Numbered from the stretch's first letter, positions 34,582 to 47,529 are shown. The stretch: DNA of 64,000 nt from Solicoccozyma terricola (GCA_001600875.1 BCLD01000014.1:339475-403474); one strand, 5' to 3'. Numbers and translations: made by a program. Notes: a model not told the origin generated them from the letters alone.

Positions 34582-34833
34582 TGTGGTTGATTGTCTATGG
34601 GAGATGTATCTATCTGCCTTGTGATTTGAGTATACCGCTGCCCTCATTGGCGATCGATGACGCGAGCAATGCCACGTCACACCTCACCCAGCCCCCACCC
34701 GTTATCAATCCCCACCCAAGCGACAAAAGGCGAGGGCGCCCGACGACCCTCCTCTGCTACCCAGATCAGCATCTCCATCCATATCGCACTCGTAGCAGCT
34801 CCCCCCCCTATCCACTCCATCCTCCGTCTTAGC
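34582..34833. promoter_or_regulatory. Bidirectional promoter of CBP4 and COX6
   Basis: Only 252 bp separate the start codons of two divergent respiratory-chain genes, the complex III assembly factor CBP4 (-) and complex IV subunit COX6 (+). Shared regulation is a reasonable inference. I could not name a HAP-type CCAAT element with confidence. Confidence 0.6.
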
Positions 34834-35437
34834 ATGTTGTCACTCCGTGCCATCTCCCGCTTAGCACTCACCCCAGCTGCAGGGGTCCTCTCGGCCGCTC
34901 GCGCACCTACCGTCCTCGGTTAGTCCTCCCATCTCACTCCATATCCCCATCCCATCGCATCCGTTCCCATCAGCTAACACTCTCTCTTCGCCCTCGACAC
35001 AGCTCGTCGTTGGAACACCGGAGCCCACGCATCAGAATCAGAATCATTCGAAGCGTTCAACTCACGTTATCAAGCTTTTTTCACCTCGGTCGAAGATGTT
35101 TTCGAACTTCAACGAGGTCTCAACAACTGCTTCGCGTACGATCTCGTCCCCACCACTTCAGTCATCGAAGCTGCTCTGAGGGCCAGCAGGAAGGTCAATG
35201 ACTATGCTACAGCTGTTAGGATCTTGGAGGGTGTCAAGGAGAAGGTCGAGAACAAGGGTCAATACGAAGCTTATTTGACTGAGCTGAAGCCAGTTATCGA
35301 GGAGTTGGGTGAGTCGAATACAGTTGGGCCATCCACCTCACCTAGACTTGACTGGCTGACCGGGACTCCTCTCAACTCTCTTGTCGTTCACCCTCACAAA
35401 AGGCATCAACACCAAAGAACAGCTCTACAACATCTAA
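34834..35437 (+). CDS. COX6: Cytochrome c oxidase subunit 6 (Cox6 / COX5A)
   Basis: Nuclear-coded, matrix-side subunit of respiratory complex IV. Three exons (34834-34918, 35003-35308, 35403-35437) give 141 residues. The N-terminus is a mitochondrial presequence (MLSLRAISRLALTPAAG, Arg-rich and without acidic residues) followed by ARRWNTGAHA. The mature part has FNSRYQAFFTSVEDVFELQR, LNNCFAYDLVPTTSVIEAAL and RASRKVNDYATAVRILEGVK, matching the COX5A fold. The last exon gives INTKEQLYNI, the family's conserved end. The start is the first ATG in frame with the presequence. It is divergent from CBP4. Confidence 0.93.
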
Positions 35438-35731
35438 AAATCGGGGACATGCTTTTTTTCTTCCTCTTCAATCGCCTGTGGTTCGAGATGAAATAAATGA
35501 AAAGGGGAATTGACGGTCTAGGGGGGGACGAATTAGAGAACCCTTTTTTTGTTTTATTCAATATTCTTTTTGGGGAAAAAAAACCTCCTCCCTCAATCGC
35601 ATACCAAGATACAAGTTTCCATTCTGGATACATCTCTCGCCTGAAATTAGGGAGCAAGGTTGCGGGGTTCCCCTGTCCATTCCAAGGAAAGTAAACCTTG
35701 CGCGCGAGAATCTTCCGGTCGGGGTTTCTCC

Positions 35732-37865
35732 TCATGCAGCAGCAGCTACATCCCTCTGCTGCCTCTTCAACGCCTTGGCTTTGTTCGTCTTCTGCCTCTC
35801 ACCAAAGCCAGAGTCATGCATTGCCTATAAGAGACGTTGTACAGAACCGTCAGCGAGAATGAAAACTCGGCTTCAAAATTTCGTCATTTGAACAAGACTG
35901 ACCATGGTTGCGACTCGTCGTGCTGTTGAGACGATGTTCAATTTATTAAGTACCGTCTCTTCTGGCAACTCGAGCTCAGACAACTTGACGTCTTAAGGCA
36001 CAGAAGCACCGGAATCAGATTGCAATTCCACCAGGATCTAAGAAAATTGCAAGTTCTCCTACTCACTGACGGCGTTCTCGATCCCTTTCACCAACTCTAC
36101 ATCTCTTTCTGTAACAATAGTCACAGCTACACCTCCTCTTCCCGCACGAGCCGTTCTTCCAACTCTATGCACATAATCCTCTGATGTCCTTGGACAATCC
36201 CAATTCACAACCATACTGACTTCAGGAATATCGAGACCTCGAGATCCGACGTCGGTCGTTACGAGCACCGGGACTGATCCTGCTCGGAACTGAGCGAGAG
36301 AAAGTAATCGTTGTGGTTGTGTGAGATGCGAGTGGAGTGGTACGGAGGGGATTGAAAGTTCAGTGAGGATTAGGTGAAGGAGATGAGCGGTAGCACAACG
36401 TTGTGTGAAAATTATGGTAGATGGGATCTTGGCGGTCATCTCTTCATCTTCATCATCTTGATCGCCATGTCTTCGTTTGGCGCTACGTTGTAGGTGCGCG
36501 ATCGACTTTGGAGGGTTGAGTAAAAGGTGGTATAGATACGGATCTCGTATCTGACTCGGAATGAACAGATAGTTCTGCTTCAACGTAGCTACCGTCAAAC
36601 TATCCGCTTCAACACGATGAACGAATGGCTTTTGTTTGCCTTTCCGAGGTGCACGTTCAGCAAGAGCTTCGATTGCGGGTGAGATTGTAGCTGTGAAAAG
36701 ACACGTTTGTCGATCTGCAGGCAGTTCAGAAAAGAGATATTGAAGATCCGGTGCGAAGGTCGGTGATAGAAGACGATCTGCTTCATCGAGCACCTGCAAA
36801 TGATTCAATTCATATCAGTGTTATATTCCGATTTGGTTTGGCCGAGGGATTGCCACTCACCAGTGTTCGTACTCGTTTCAAGTCCCACTCTGCGCCACCA
36901 CCACTTCTCAACAAATCACACAATCGTCCAGGCGTAGCAACGACAACATGCGGTCGAGCACACAACTCTCTAGCTTGCTTCATCATATCCATTCCTCCAA
37001 CGACTGTGATGGTAGTCAGACCTAGCGGCCGACCAAGAACGAGGAATTGCTCAGATAGCTGATAGGCGAGTTCTCTGTTCGAATGGTCGGTCACACGCGA
37101 TCAGTGATTGAATTGTTTGGGTTATGAGGTGTTGGTACTGCCAACGCACCTAGTAGGAGTAAGCACAAGTGCGAAGATACCAAATGGATCTTTGTAGATG
37201 CGTTGAAGGATCGGTAATGCGAACGCCATGGTTTTTCCGCTACCCGTCTTTGCACCACCAATGCAATCACGACCTATGGATAGCAAACGCAGCTTCAGAC
37301 TTCAGTACATGACGTCAATCAGATTGTTGCACTAGCACTCACCTGAAAGAATAGGACCGACACATGCACTCTGAATCTCGGTGGGCTTGAGGATGGAAAT
37401 CGATGCCAATGCGGAGATGAGAGGTGGTAATAGTCCCAATGATTCGAAAGAAGTTTTGAGAGGTATCTTTGGTTTGACTTGTTCTTGGATAAAGGCTCTG
37501 GAGGTGACTCGGGAAGCGATAGCAGCCTTTGGAGCATTTTGAAGAATGGCGTCCTCCTTATCGGCTTCGTTATCCGAGTTGAAATCTTCCCCTACCGGTT
37601 TTGATTTATATGCAGCTTCTGACTCTGTATTGTTGCTCCTGTCATCATCCTCGACTCCTTCTTCCTCTGACTCCTCGTCACTCTCGCCATCATTTGCCTC
37701 CTTGGCTGTCATCATCTGTAACATGGACCTTCGAATCGCCTCATCGTCCAAGTAGAGTCCCTTTGAGGTTGAACTGGCAGCTGTGTCGGTTCCCCCCGGA
37801 AAGTTAGACGGAACAACATCAGCTTGAATCTTCCTGCGCTTGCGTGAGAGATCTGGGGATGCCAT
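35732..37865 (-). CDS. DBP8: DEAD-box RNA helicase Dbp8 (DDX49)
   Basis: ATP-dependent RNA helicase of 40S ribosome biogenesis in the nucleolus. Six exons (37343-37865, 37150-37273, 36861-37074, 36067-36793, 35903-35991, 35732-35824) give 589 residues. Motifs in order: F-SLGL with Q-motif PTEIQ; motif [38 protein letters not shown] (II); FTATIS (III, TAT variant); [20 protein letters not shown] (V); and [13 protein letters not shown] (VI). [11 protein letters not shown] with GGMDMMKQA is characteristic of Dbp8. The C-terminus [20 protein letters not shown] also fits. An acidic N-terminal extension of about 130 residues ([17 protein letters not shown]) makes it longer than yeast Dbp8. Confidence 0.93.
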
Positions 37866-38032
37866 GGTCGTTGGAATGAAGAAGAAATGTCCTACCTGCG
37901 TATACGAGCATGCCTGCCTCCACTCGCAAAATAATGGAAACGGACATCCAGGCTGTTCCATGTCCGTGTCTCGCGTGGCTAACGATCCCCCCCACCGCGT
38001 GTATATGTAGTTCAACACTACTATCAAACATC
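37866..38032. promoter_or_regulatory. Bidirectional promoter of DBP8 and VPS51
   Basis: 167 bp between divergent start codons, so promoters and 5' UTRs of both genes must share or overlap this space. No named element was found. Confidence 0.55.
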
Positions 38033-39043
38033 ATGGCCACCACCGCTCCCTCTCCTCCTCCATCTAGAACGGCAGATCTCGAGAAAAGGAGAGCAGCTAA
38101 TCGAGAGAACTTGCGCAATCACTATGGTCTGTCAATGCAGCGGAAAGACTCTGCAACGTCGGCGGCGGCGGGGAATGTCACGTCGCCCGCAGGCAAGGGC
38201 AAAGGGAGGGAGTTGGAAGGTGATCCCTTGGACATCGGTGAGATTGATGGAAGCAAGTGATGTTGTGATGCCCGATGAGTCCTCACTTATCGTCACATCG
38301 TACTGCCAACACAGAGTCACCAGCGTTCTCAGCACATGCATATTATACCCACCTCGTCACTACAGCATCACTGCCTCAGCTTGTAAACGCATCGACATCG
38401 CTGACTTCAGGTGAGCTTGCTTCCCGACCAACGGATGTTCTCAAATTCTCCTCATGATACTCACTCTCCATGGTGATGATGAACCAGACGTCAAGAATCT
38501 AGACTCATCACGTCACTCCCTCGTCTATAATCATCATCACCAAGTAAGCCGTCACCTTCTCTTCTCCGCACTCCCCCCTGCTTTACTGACATTATGTATC
38601 CCACCCTACAGCTTTTCGCAGCAGGAGACACGATATCTATCCTCAACTCCCGAACTCCCGAATTAGAAGAAATTGTGAAATCACTACAAGAATCATTCGA
38701 TGATATTTCAACGTTGGTGGATTCAGTACAGATTCAGAGTGGGAATGAGAAACGAGCTGATAAGGACGTGGAGATGGAAAGAGTGATGGCGTTGAAGAGA
38801 AGGGTTGAGTTGATGCTGGAAGCAGGATGTAAGTCGTTTCGTCTTCCCAGGTCGTACAAATGATCGTTGACCAATGGCAATATCGCAGCCAAACCGGAAG
38901 AAGTAGACGAGGTCTACTTGAAGAAGCAAGCGGCGTCAGATAAAGACCATCACCAGCAGCCAGAAGAGATACAGAGTGTACATGAACAGATACAAACCGT
39001 GATCAAGCAGGCTAGGGATGCACAATCCACGGTAGAAGAGTGA
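38033..39043 (+). CDS. VPS51: Vps51/Vps67-type GARP/EARP tethering subunit
   Basis: Small subunit of the GARP tether that receives endosome-derived vesicles at the trans-Golgi. Five in-frame exons (38033-38237, 38315-38410, 38488-38543, 38612-38828, 38889-39043) give 242 residues. The N-terminal REN-LRNHYGL motif is the conserved Vps51 signature (the Tlg1-binding segment in yeast). It is followed by FSAHAYYTHLVTTASLPQLV, VKNLDSSRHSLVYNHHH, FAAGDTISIL and a helical LVDSVQIQSG region, matching the family's order of motifs. The acidic, Gln-rich C-terminus is less conserved. It resembles the short fungal form rather than the 780-residue animal protein. Confidence 0.82.
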
Positions 39044-39133
39044 TCCTTACTCGATACCGCATACATAGTCCATGATCTCTCAACAAGTATCTTTTCGTAA
39101 TAGTTGTACAACAGTCATCATTGCAAATCAGAT

Positions 39134-42100
39134 TCAACTGACGTCCGGCGTCCCGGGTCGCGTTCGTGATTTTTCGTCCATCGCCACCATGTGCTTCAAC
39201 ACATCACTGGCTGACCTAGGGGAACTCCCTGGCGCAGCGTTAGCTACCGATGTACCGACGACATCCTCCGATTTCAAGTTCGAATTGTCTTCAGGGAGCT
39301 TCCGGAGACTGCCGCTTGTAGGTAAAGTTTTGCGTGGTGGTAGAGCCGGTGCATCGCCAACACCAGTAGATGCAAGAGCAGGTATCTGAGGTGTTGCAGC
39401 TGAAGTTGTATCGGAGACTGTATCTTCAACGAGAGGCTCAGCAGGGGGAGTCGCTCCAAGGCCAGATTCTGCAGAAGACGATCGAGGGAAGTCCGGCGCA
39501 TCCGTCATCTGCGCAGGTGCAGAAGATTTTGAACGCTTGGGAAGTGCGGGAGGTTGAGCAGACGGTTTAGGTTGCGCGTTGTCGGCCTCGGCAAGCGGCT
39601 TGGACTCGACGAGCTGTGGAGAGTTCGTCGTTGACTTCAACCCAGACGTCGAGCTCACCGACGTGATCGTATCCGGCCGCTTGGGCACGCGAGGTACCAC
39701 CATGCTAGAATGACCCACGGGCTGTTGCCGAATCGCTTTCTGAGCAGTGCTCAAGGCATCTGCCGGGGGGCTAACACTGCTACTGGTGACATTTGCCGGT
39801 GCTGAAGCGGTAGAGATGGAGGAGGCGTCCGAGTGTTTGCGCTCCGCAAGAGGCTTGTGGCCTGTGTCGCCGCCTCGATACTCGTGATGTTCTTCTGAGG
39901 TGGCAGAACCCACAGATGCAGTTAGATTCGAGGCAGGATTGCGAGGGCCAGATGCTGCTGCAGCTGCTGCTGCCAATCTATCTTGAAGAGAACCAGAAGG
40001 CCTTGCTATGTCCATCGGCTTAGCTGTCTTGCTTTCTGCCACAGCATGACCCCTCTGATTAAGCGCCGTTTCAGCGCCATGGTGCCCTGGTTCTTTCAGT
40101 TTGCTCTCGGCTATGGCTACACTCTCCTCGAGCGCGTTGAAGTCTCCCGAAATACTTTTGCGTTTTGCTGTCCATCTGTTGCCCCACGTCTTCATGACAT
40201 CTCGAGCCTGATTGACGGATGCCTGCAAAGCCTTCTTGTCCGCGGTTCGACTCCGAAGTGATCCCATGAGATGCGCGGCGGTTGGAGCCGATACAGCGGG
40301 CGCTGGGATCGCGGTCGGGGCGAGGAATGGTTGTGAACCATTCGATGACGACATACTACTGCCAACATCGAGGGACGACGAATTTACATGACCATTGCGA
40401 GGGGTCCGCACTTGCGACTGCGATGCCGATGCTGTACGAGTCAATTTGGCCAGAGGGACATCATCGTCATCGGTTTGGTCAAGGACAGCGCTAGGCCCTG
40501 CCTTGTCGCTTGTCGCTGTGGCAGCCTCAACTGTGGTATCGGCTACCTTCGTCTGAGCTGAAGTCCCCAATATGAAACCGTTTTCAGCGGCCTCGAACCG
40601 AGGCTTCAGATCAGGTGGCTCCCGTTCGCTAGAGATCCGTTCAGGTGACTCTGTGCCAGAAGGCTTGCTTTCGCTGATTTGGCCAAATTCGCCACTCGTA
40701 TTTGCCTTGTGGGCAAACCACTTTTTGGTTGCCTCTAAAGAACTGCCGAAAGCACGATTCTGAGCAGGATTCGGTGTTGTTTCGGCTCGTATCACCGGTT
40801 TGATTTCCGTGGCCTGACTGCCATCCGGCAGGTCGAGAGCGTCAGTTGCCATGGTTGGCTGGGCTGGGCTGAGCTTGGATTTTCGATGGCGGACACCCGT
40901 CTGCGTACCACCATCGGAATCCTCTTGCGGTAAGGCTTTGGTGTCCGACAGAGGGATAGGCTCAAGTCCGTCTCCAGTGAAATCGCCAGCAATTGGGACG
41001 CCCTCATGCTTCCCAGCTTCATCGAAAATACCGCCGCGAATGCGAAGATGTTGAGTGTCGAAGAAAGCCAAGTCGTCCATGTTCGGCAGCACCACCGAGT
41101 CTGCGATCTGATGATGCAAGTTTAAGTAACTTGATCTCAGCAAAATAAGGGGGGAAACTCACCGCCTCCCGGATTTGTTTCTCGATAGCTTTGAGAACCA
41201 TTCCAAGTTGGATCTTCCGATCACTGACGACTGGTTCCACAAGCAGGTCTATCTCTGGCATTCTAGTGAATGAGTACCAAATTCGGTTGCTAGGCGGCTT
41301 TTTGATCTGAAAGACCATATTACCATGCAGCCCTTTCAGAATTGCCACAAGTTCCAAGTTGATCTTGTATGGCTTGCTGAAACCAGTAGGAATGGTGGCC
41401 GTCGTAGCAATCCGGATTTTGAATTCCCCCTTGTAATGAACCTCGACTTCGAAAGACGCCTCACCCTCCGGTGTCAGCTCTTTCAACATTGGCTTGGAGA
41501 AGCTGTAAAAAACTACCATCAATACATGTGCGATGTTCGAAGACCGTCATTGGTACTGACAAGGGAGGGCTCGTTCCCACATCGACCTCTTTCACCACAA
41601 TGTCTCCCAGGAAGTACGGCGTTTTGATTCTCTTGATTTTTTTCATCATCTTTCCAATGATGAACTGGTGACAAGTGCAGTGTGTCAGTCCAGTCACCGG
41701 AGCTTTGATTCAGAACACTCACCGCTTCCAACGCTGCTGTCCTACACAGACCCAAGAAGATTCTTCCCAGCATAGCGTTCGCCCATCGTATTGGGATCGG
41801 ATCCGACTCGTGGTTGAGTGTGTCGATGAGGTTCTGCATATCGTCACGAGAAAACACCTTGCCGTGGGTAGCTGGACCAGGTCGAGAAGTCTCACTCGGC
41901 GCTGCTGGTGGCGGTGATGCTTGTGAGAGCAGTGCGTGGTACCACTGTTCCATTCTGCGAGAGGAGCGGAGTTCGGCGGGTTTTACATGTCAAGGGAATG
42001 AGAAAATACTCACTTGACGTTATTCTTCGCGAAAAAGTACCATGGCTGAGCCTCTACCCGCTCCCTCTCCCGCTGTCTCTCCTTCCTCTCCCTTCGCCTT

Positions 42101-43113
42101 TTCGCGGCCTCGTCCTCTGCTGCATGCGCTAGATTTTGATTCTCTGAACCATTCATCACACTCTGTGAAGGCGACGTATTACCGTCATCCATGCCCTTGA
42201 GCAGAACATTCATCGCCGTGTTGGACCGTGACCGTGTGCCCCTCCGGCCGCCCTTTTTGCGTTCAACGTGATGAGGTATCTGGCGTAGTACTATGGCATG
42301 TCGTTTCGCGAATAATTCGCCATCCAGCATTCTACTCTTTCCCTTCGCCGCCAAAGCACCATCCGCTGCGAGCTCTGGATCTTCTTCGTCACCACGAGAG
42401 ATCCCAACGGTGAACCCATCCACACCGATCACGCCCACACAATCCTTCTGGTCTTCATTTTCGTACATGAAGATGACCGATCCTTTCAGCGCACAGAAAA
42501 GGAATTCTTTGGGCGGATGGGATGGTGCAGTACTCGCAGACCCCACTGCCTGAGCGGGAGTCGCGGTTGGGCCTCCCGAAGGAGATGCTGATCGAGAATC
42601 CACTATCGAACGATAAGAATTCAACAACATTGTGCTGTACTTGCCGCTCGTATTCGTCGATGTGGAATCGTTTTCTTTCTCCTTGTCACCATTCATCGGT
42701 TCCACCTTGGAGGGATCTGTCCCTGTTCCATCTGCCGAAGAAGTTGACTTCTGGGTGGTATTCACCGTAGATTGGCTGCCTGGTGGGTAAAACGTCCTCC
42801 GCACTGTCATCCATCCAGTAAGATGCTTGCTGGCACCAGGAGGTTGGGGCAGAGGCGGTTTGGTATCGACAGACTGATTCTCCTTGACCTCTCTGAGCTC
42901 GGAAGCCAGCTCGATTTCCTTCTTTCGCTCCTTGTCCGAGTCTACATCGCCGACGGGCGTAGATGCGTAGATGCGTATGTAAACTGTAGTGGACGGTAGT
43001 GAGTGCCTAGCGTTGTATGAAGGAAACCTTCACGACTCACTGAACAGTGTAACTACGACCAGCGGGATAAAAGTGAACCCTCCCAATACATAGGCGTACA
43101 AATAGCCGAGCAT
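39134..43113 (-). CDS. NVJ2: Nvj2/TEX2-type lipid-transfer protein (TM-PH-SMP)
   Basis: ER membrane-contact-site protein of 1230 residues in six in-frame exons. Exon 1 (43041-43113) encodes an N-terminal TM anchor (YAYVLGGFTFIPLVVVTLF). Next comes a split PH-like region starting LTGWMTVRRTFYPPG and including FLFCALKGSVIFMYENEDQK. The SMP lipid-binding domain follows: WYHALL, DPIPIRWANAMLGRIFLGL, IKTPYFLGDIVVKEVDVGT, FSKPMLKELTPEGE and VVLPNMDDL. This order is that of yeast Nvj2 and animal TEX2, which move ceramide and other lipids between ER and Golgi or vacuole. The last 630 residues are disordered and Ser/Ala/Pro-rich, much longer than in yeast. The 3' end lies 90 bp from VPS51. Confidence 0.88.
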
Positions 43114-43455
43114 GATGAGGTACGACTCCTAATTTTTGGATTTAGGTTGTAGAAAGAAATGAAGAGCTCTTCCAGCTACCAGGACCTCTCGAACGTGTGC
43201 GCTCCCTTCTTGAGGAGCATAGGCTGACGGAAAGGGTGCTGGTTGTAGGTTTGTATGTGATCCAGACAAGCTCGATGTCAGACTCCTATGCCTTTCTGGT
43301 GAAATGACGCATCCGGGGAAACCGCCACGTGACAACAGGGGTATGCTGATATTCAGGTCAACTCGTATCCATTTCTCGCGTATTAAAGATACATTTCATG
43401 AGACATTCTCCTCGCACCGAACCCATTGAACTTTTTCTCTTCCCGTCTGTCCTCT
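43114..43455. other. Nvj2 upstream region / aconitase 3' region
   Basis: 342 bp between two minus-strand genes. A CACGTG core lies at 43326-43331, within about 220 bp of the Nvj2-type start. No gene is supported. Confidence 0.5.
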
Positions 43456-46400
43456 CTAAGCCTTGGCAGCTGCGGCCCTCTCCACGGCAGCCTTGGCCAT
43501 CAAGTTCAATGCGCTACCAGCCTTGAAGAACCCGATCTGAGATTCGTTGAAAGTGTGCGAAACCTGGACGGTGTCCTTGGAGCCGTCTTTGTGGGTGATC
43601 TCGACATCGAGGTCCTTGCCAGGAGCAAATTTGTCCAAGCCAAGGATTGAAATCTTGTCGGTACCGGAGATCTTGTCGTAATCAGCTGGGTCCTTGAACC
43701 AGAGAGGGAGGAGACCCTGCTTCTTGCAGTTGCTGTGGGAGCACGTAAATAACTCGTCAGCAAATGAACTGACAGAATTCCTTGGAACAACAGTCAACTC
43801 ACGTCTCGTGGATACGGGCAAATGATCGGGTGATGACAGCGCAAGCACCAAGGAATCGGGGCCTAATCACGCAAAGCTTCCATCAGTTTCAAGCACTAAA
43901 ATATCAACATGACAGCTTCACTCACTCGAGAGCAGCGTGTTCACGGGAGGAACCCTCTCCGTAGTTGTGGTCACCGATGACAACCCATGGGATACCAGCA
44001 TCACGGTATGCACTACATAGATACGTAAGAGTCCGTCAGCAACTGTGAGATGGTTGTCAAACAGCAAGACGGGGCAACTCACGCAGCGACGGTTGGTACG
44101 GGACCGTATTCACCGGTCTTCTGGTTAATGACTGAGTTGGTCTTGCCCTCGTCGGAGATGGCACCGATCAAGCAGTTCTCTGTCAGACGAGGAATATTTA
44201 GTGTATACTCTGCCGATACATGCAACCACGTACTCACGGGAGATGTTCTCGAGATGACCTCGGTATTTGAGCCATGGACCACCGGCTGAGATGTGATCGG
44301 TGGCTGAAGAGTTGGTCAAGTACATCAGTCACTGCTTCACCGCTTTGTTCATATGTTCCCCTACTCACTGCACTTGCCGACGGCCTTGATCAATACTGGG
44401 GCCTCAACGATGTCCTTGCCATTCCATGGCTTGAACGGTTCGAGGAGCTGCAGTCGGTCGGAAGTTGGGTTAACGGCGACCTGAATGGAAAGGCGGTCCT
44501 CTGGAGGAGCCTGGAAGGTGTCCTGTCCTGGGTCGTAACCCTTGGGTGGGAGTTCGAGACCAGCTGGGTCAGAGAACTTGAACTCCTTGCCGTCGGAACC
44601 CTTGAGGGTGTCGGTCAAGGGGTTGAAGGTAAGGTCACCGGCAAAGGCCATAGCAGTGACGAGCTGGCAGGGACGACGTTTTCTGTCAGCGGTGGATCAT
44701 CGAGCTTACAAACACAATTGCCACACTCACATCTGGGGAAGCGACGAAGGCGTGGGTGGCGGGGTTGGCGTCATTTCGTCCAGTGAAGTTTCGGTTGTAG
44801 GAGGTGATGACTGGAGGAAATTCCAGCATCTATAGTCAGCCAAGAGGGGCCAGTCGGCGTTCGAATGTTGCGAATCTACTCACTCGAGTTCTTCTCGCCC
44901 ATCTTAACATCCCGCCTATCCCACTGACCGATACAAGGACCACAAGCGTTGGCAAGGACAACACCACCGACATCCTCGAAGGCGTCGACGAAGCCGTCAC
45001 GGGCGATGGTAGCACGGACCTGCTCGGAACCAGGGGTGATGGTGAACTTGGACTTGGTGTCAAGACCGTGCGCCTTGGCCTCCTTTGCAATGGAAGCTGA
45101 TCGGGACATGTCCTCGTAAGATGAGTTGGTGCATGAACCGATGAGAGCAACCTTGAGCTCTTGTGGCCAGTTGTTCTCCTTGACGGCTGCGGCGAACTTG
45201 GAGATGGGAGTGGCGAGATCGGGAGTGAATGGACCGTTGATGTGGGGTTCAAGAGTGGAGAGGTTGAGCTCGATCCTCTGATCGTACTCTGATCCTTGAT
45301 CTGGCTGCAAGTTGTGTGCAAAGGACTCGGCGTACCTAGCGATGTCGGACCTCTTGGTGGCTTCGAGGTAGGAAGACATACGCTTGTTGAATGGGAAGAC
45401 GGAGGTAGTGGCACCGATCTCGGCACCCATGTTGCAGATGGTAGCCATACCAGTGCATGAGAGGGATTCAACACCTGGACCGTAGTATTCGATGATAGCA
45501 CCGGTACCACCCTTGACAGTGAGAGTTCCAGCGACGGAGAGAATGACGTCTGGATACGGGGACGGGATGGCGGAGGAACGGAGGGTCAGCGGGGCGGACG
45601 GAGCGCATATTCCAGACGTGAAAACCCGTACTACTCACCCTTAGGAGTCGTCCATCCACTCATCTTTCCATCAAGGTACACACCAATAACCTTTGGGCAC
45701 TTCAACTCCCATGGAATATCAGCCATGACATCGACGGCATCGGCACCACCGACACCACAAGCGATCATACCAAGACCACCAGCGTTTGGAGTGTGGGAAT
45801 CGGTACCGATCATCATGAGACCTGGAACGGCGTAGTTCTCAAGGATAATTTGATGGATGATACCGGATCCTGGCTTCCAGAACCCGATTCCGTACTAAGA
45901 AAAGACGGAAAAGAGGAGAAAAGAAGAACAAAAAAGAAAAGAAAAAAGAAAAAAGGAAAAAGAAAAAAGAAAAAAGAAAAAAGAAAAAAGAAAAAAGAAA
46001 AAAGAAAAAAGAAAAGGAAAGAAAGCCAACGTTAGATATCCAGTACCCCAACCCGTCCGTCTATGCTCCCTCACCTTGGCACAAGAAGAAGCAAGGAAAT
46101 CATAGACCTCCTTGTTAATACTGATAGCCCTAGCCAAATCCTTCTCACCGCCAACCTGAGCCTGGATCAAATGATCACAGTGAACTGAAGTTGGAACGGC
46201 GGTGGTTGGTAGACCTGCGGACATGAATTGGAGGAGTGCCATTTGAGCGGTAGCATCTTGACATGCGACTCGCTATTTGAGTCATTCGATTGTTAAAAGA
46301 CGCGGAGGGAAAAGAGATAGGTGAAAGGAAAGGATTATCAGGAACTCATCCGGCCGTAGTCTTTGACCATTGGGTGATAAAGAAAAGAAAAGGAAAAAGA

Positions 46401-46979
46401 AAAACTCACATCCGGTCGTAACCTCAAATATGAAACACCACGTTCAATTTCCTGGTGACGAGCGTCATCCAAATGACCGTAAACGATCTTCTCCGCGAGA
46501 GTGAGGGGTCGGTTGAGCCTAAGAGAAAAGAAGCGGATATGGACGATAGATAGCAGATAATGGATGAAAGGGAGGTTATAGAAAGTAGGACGGGACGGGA
46601 AGAGTGGCATGTTAGTGACTGATGACGATGATTCAGAGGAAGAGACAGCGAGGGTGATAGGTTGACGAGTCGAAGAAAGAATATTGCATCCACTCATTGA
46701 CCACATCAAACCCCCCCNCCCCTCCCCCCCCCCTCTTTTTTCCTTCCCACTAGATTCCGCCTCCATCACAACTTCCAACCTTTTTCAAACTCACCTCTCC
46801 CTGACGATCTTCAAGTTATCCTCGATCCTCTGATAGTTGATGAAATGACCTTTACCCTTCTCCATCGGTGTCATCTCTACCTTTTGATCCTTCCAGTACG
46901 ACGCCATACCCCTTCGTTGAGAGGTTGACGCGACATTACGAAGGATGGTAGATGTTCGGGGGAGACGAGAGGAGAGCAT
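43456..46979 (-). CDS. ACO1: Aconitate hydratase, mitochondrial
   Basis: TCA-cycle enzyme interconverting citrate and isocitrate in the mitochondrial matrix. Twelve exons sum to 791 residues. An Arg/Ser-rich presequence ([16 protein letters not shown]) is followed by the mature enzyme from [11 protein letters not shown]. Motifs seen: [75 protein letters not shown], then [10 protein letters not shown] (Cys pair that with the CTNS Cys holds the 4Fe-4S cluster), [24 protein letters not shown] and [14 protein letters not shown]. Nothing essential is missing. Introns carry an A-rich microsatellite (45940-46012) and a C run with an N at about 46717. Identification is certain. Confidence 0.97.
45940..46012. 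repeat. (GAAAAAA)n microsatellite in an aconitase intron
   Basis: About ten tandem units of GAAAAAA with minor variation lie inside the intron between exons 3 and 4. On the coding strand it is TTTTTTC repeated, a long polypyrimidine run upstream of the acceptor. Confidence 0.9.
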
Positions 46980-47529
46980 GACGGGGTGATTGATGGTGAG
47001 ATGTAGTGTAAGATGACTGTTGTGTGTGTATGTGTGTGAAGGGTGGGGAATGAAAGACCAAAACGGTTTAGTGAAAATCCGGCTAACCAACACCAATCCA
47101 CGTCCACATCCCAATCTCGAGATTGCGTCACTAATCGGGGAGCGCGCATCCAAACGAGCCTACCCAGCGACTCCCTCTGACCCACCAACAAGCACTCACC
47201 TATCGACTTGATCTCCAGCTTAACCACACAAGCCAGACGTCGGGGGTTGATGATGATTGATGATGATGATGATGGTTGGGATGCGAGTTTCGGTATTCAA
47301 GAAACGAGATGTGAGCAGTTATTTTACGTGCCGTGTGGTTGATGCTTTTCATCGAATGGAAGAGCAGGGAATGGCCATCGGGGATACGCGGGTGGCAATC
47401 CCGACGGGTCACGTGCCGTCCGGCCGGTGGGGCCGAGGCAGAACCCGGCGATGGACGGCGCATAGACGGTCTCTCAACCACAGGGATCATCAGGGATCAT
47501 CGGGGATCATCACGGTCCATCACGGTCCA
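46980..47529. promoter_or_regulatory. Aconitase promoter region and EVE-gene 3' region
   Basis: 550 bp between two minus-strand genes. It has a CACGTG core at 47410-47415, a (GAT)n run at 47255-47276, and degenerate 10-bp repeats (47481-47530) that run into the stop codon of the EVE-domain gene. No gene is supported. Confidence 0.5.
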
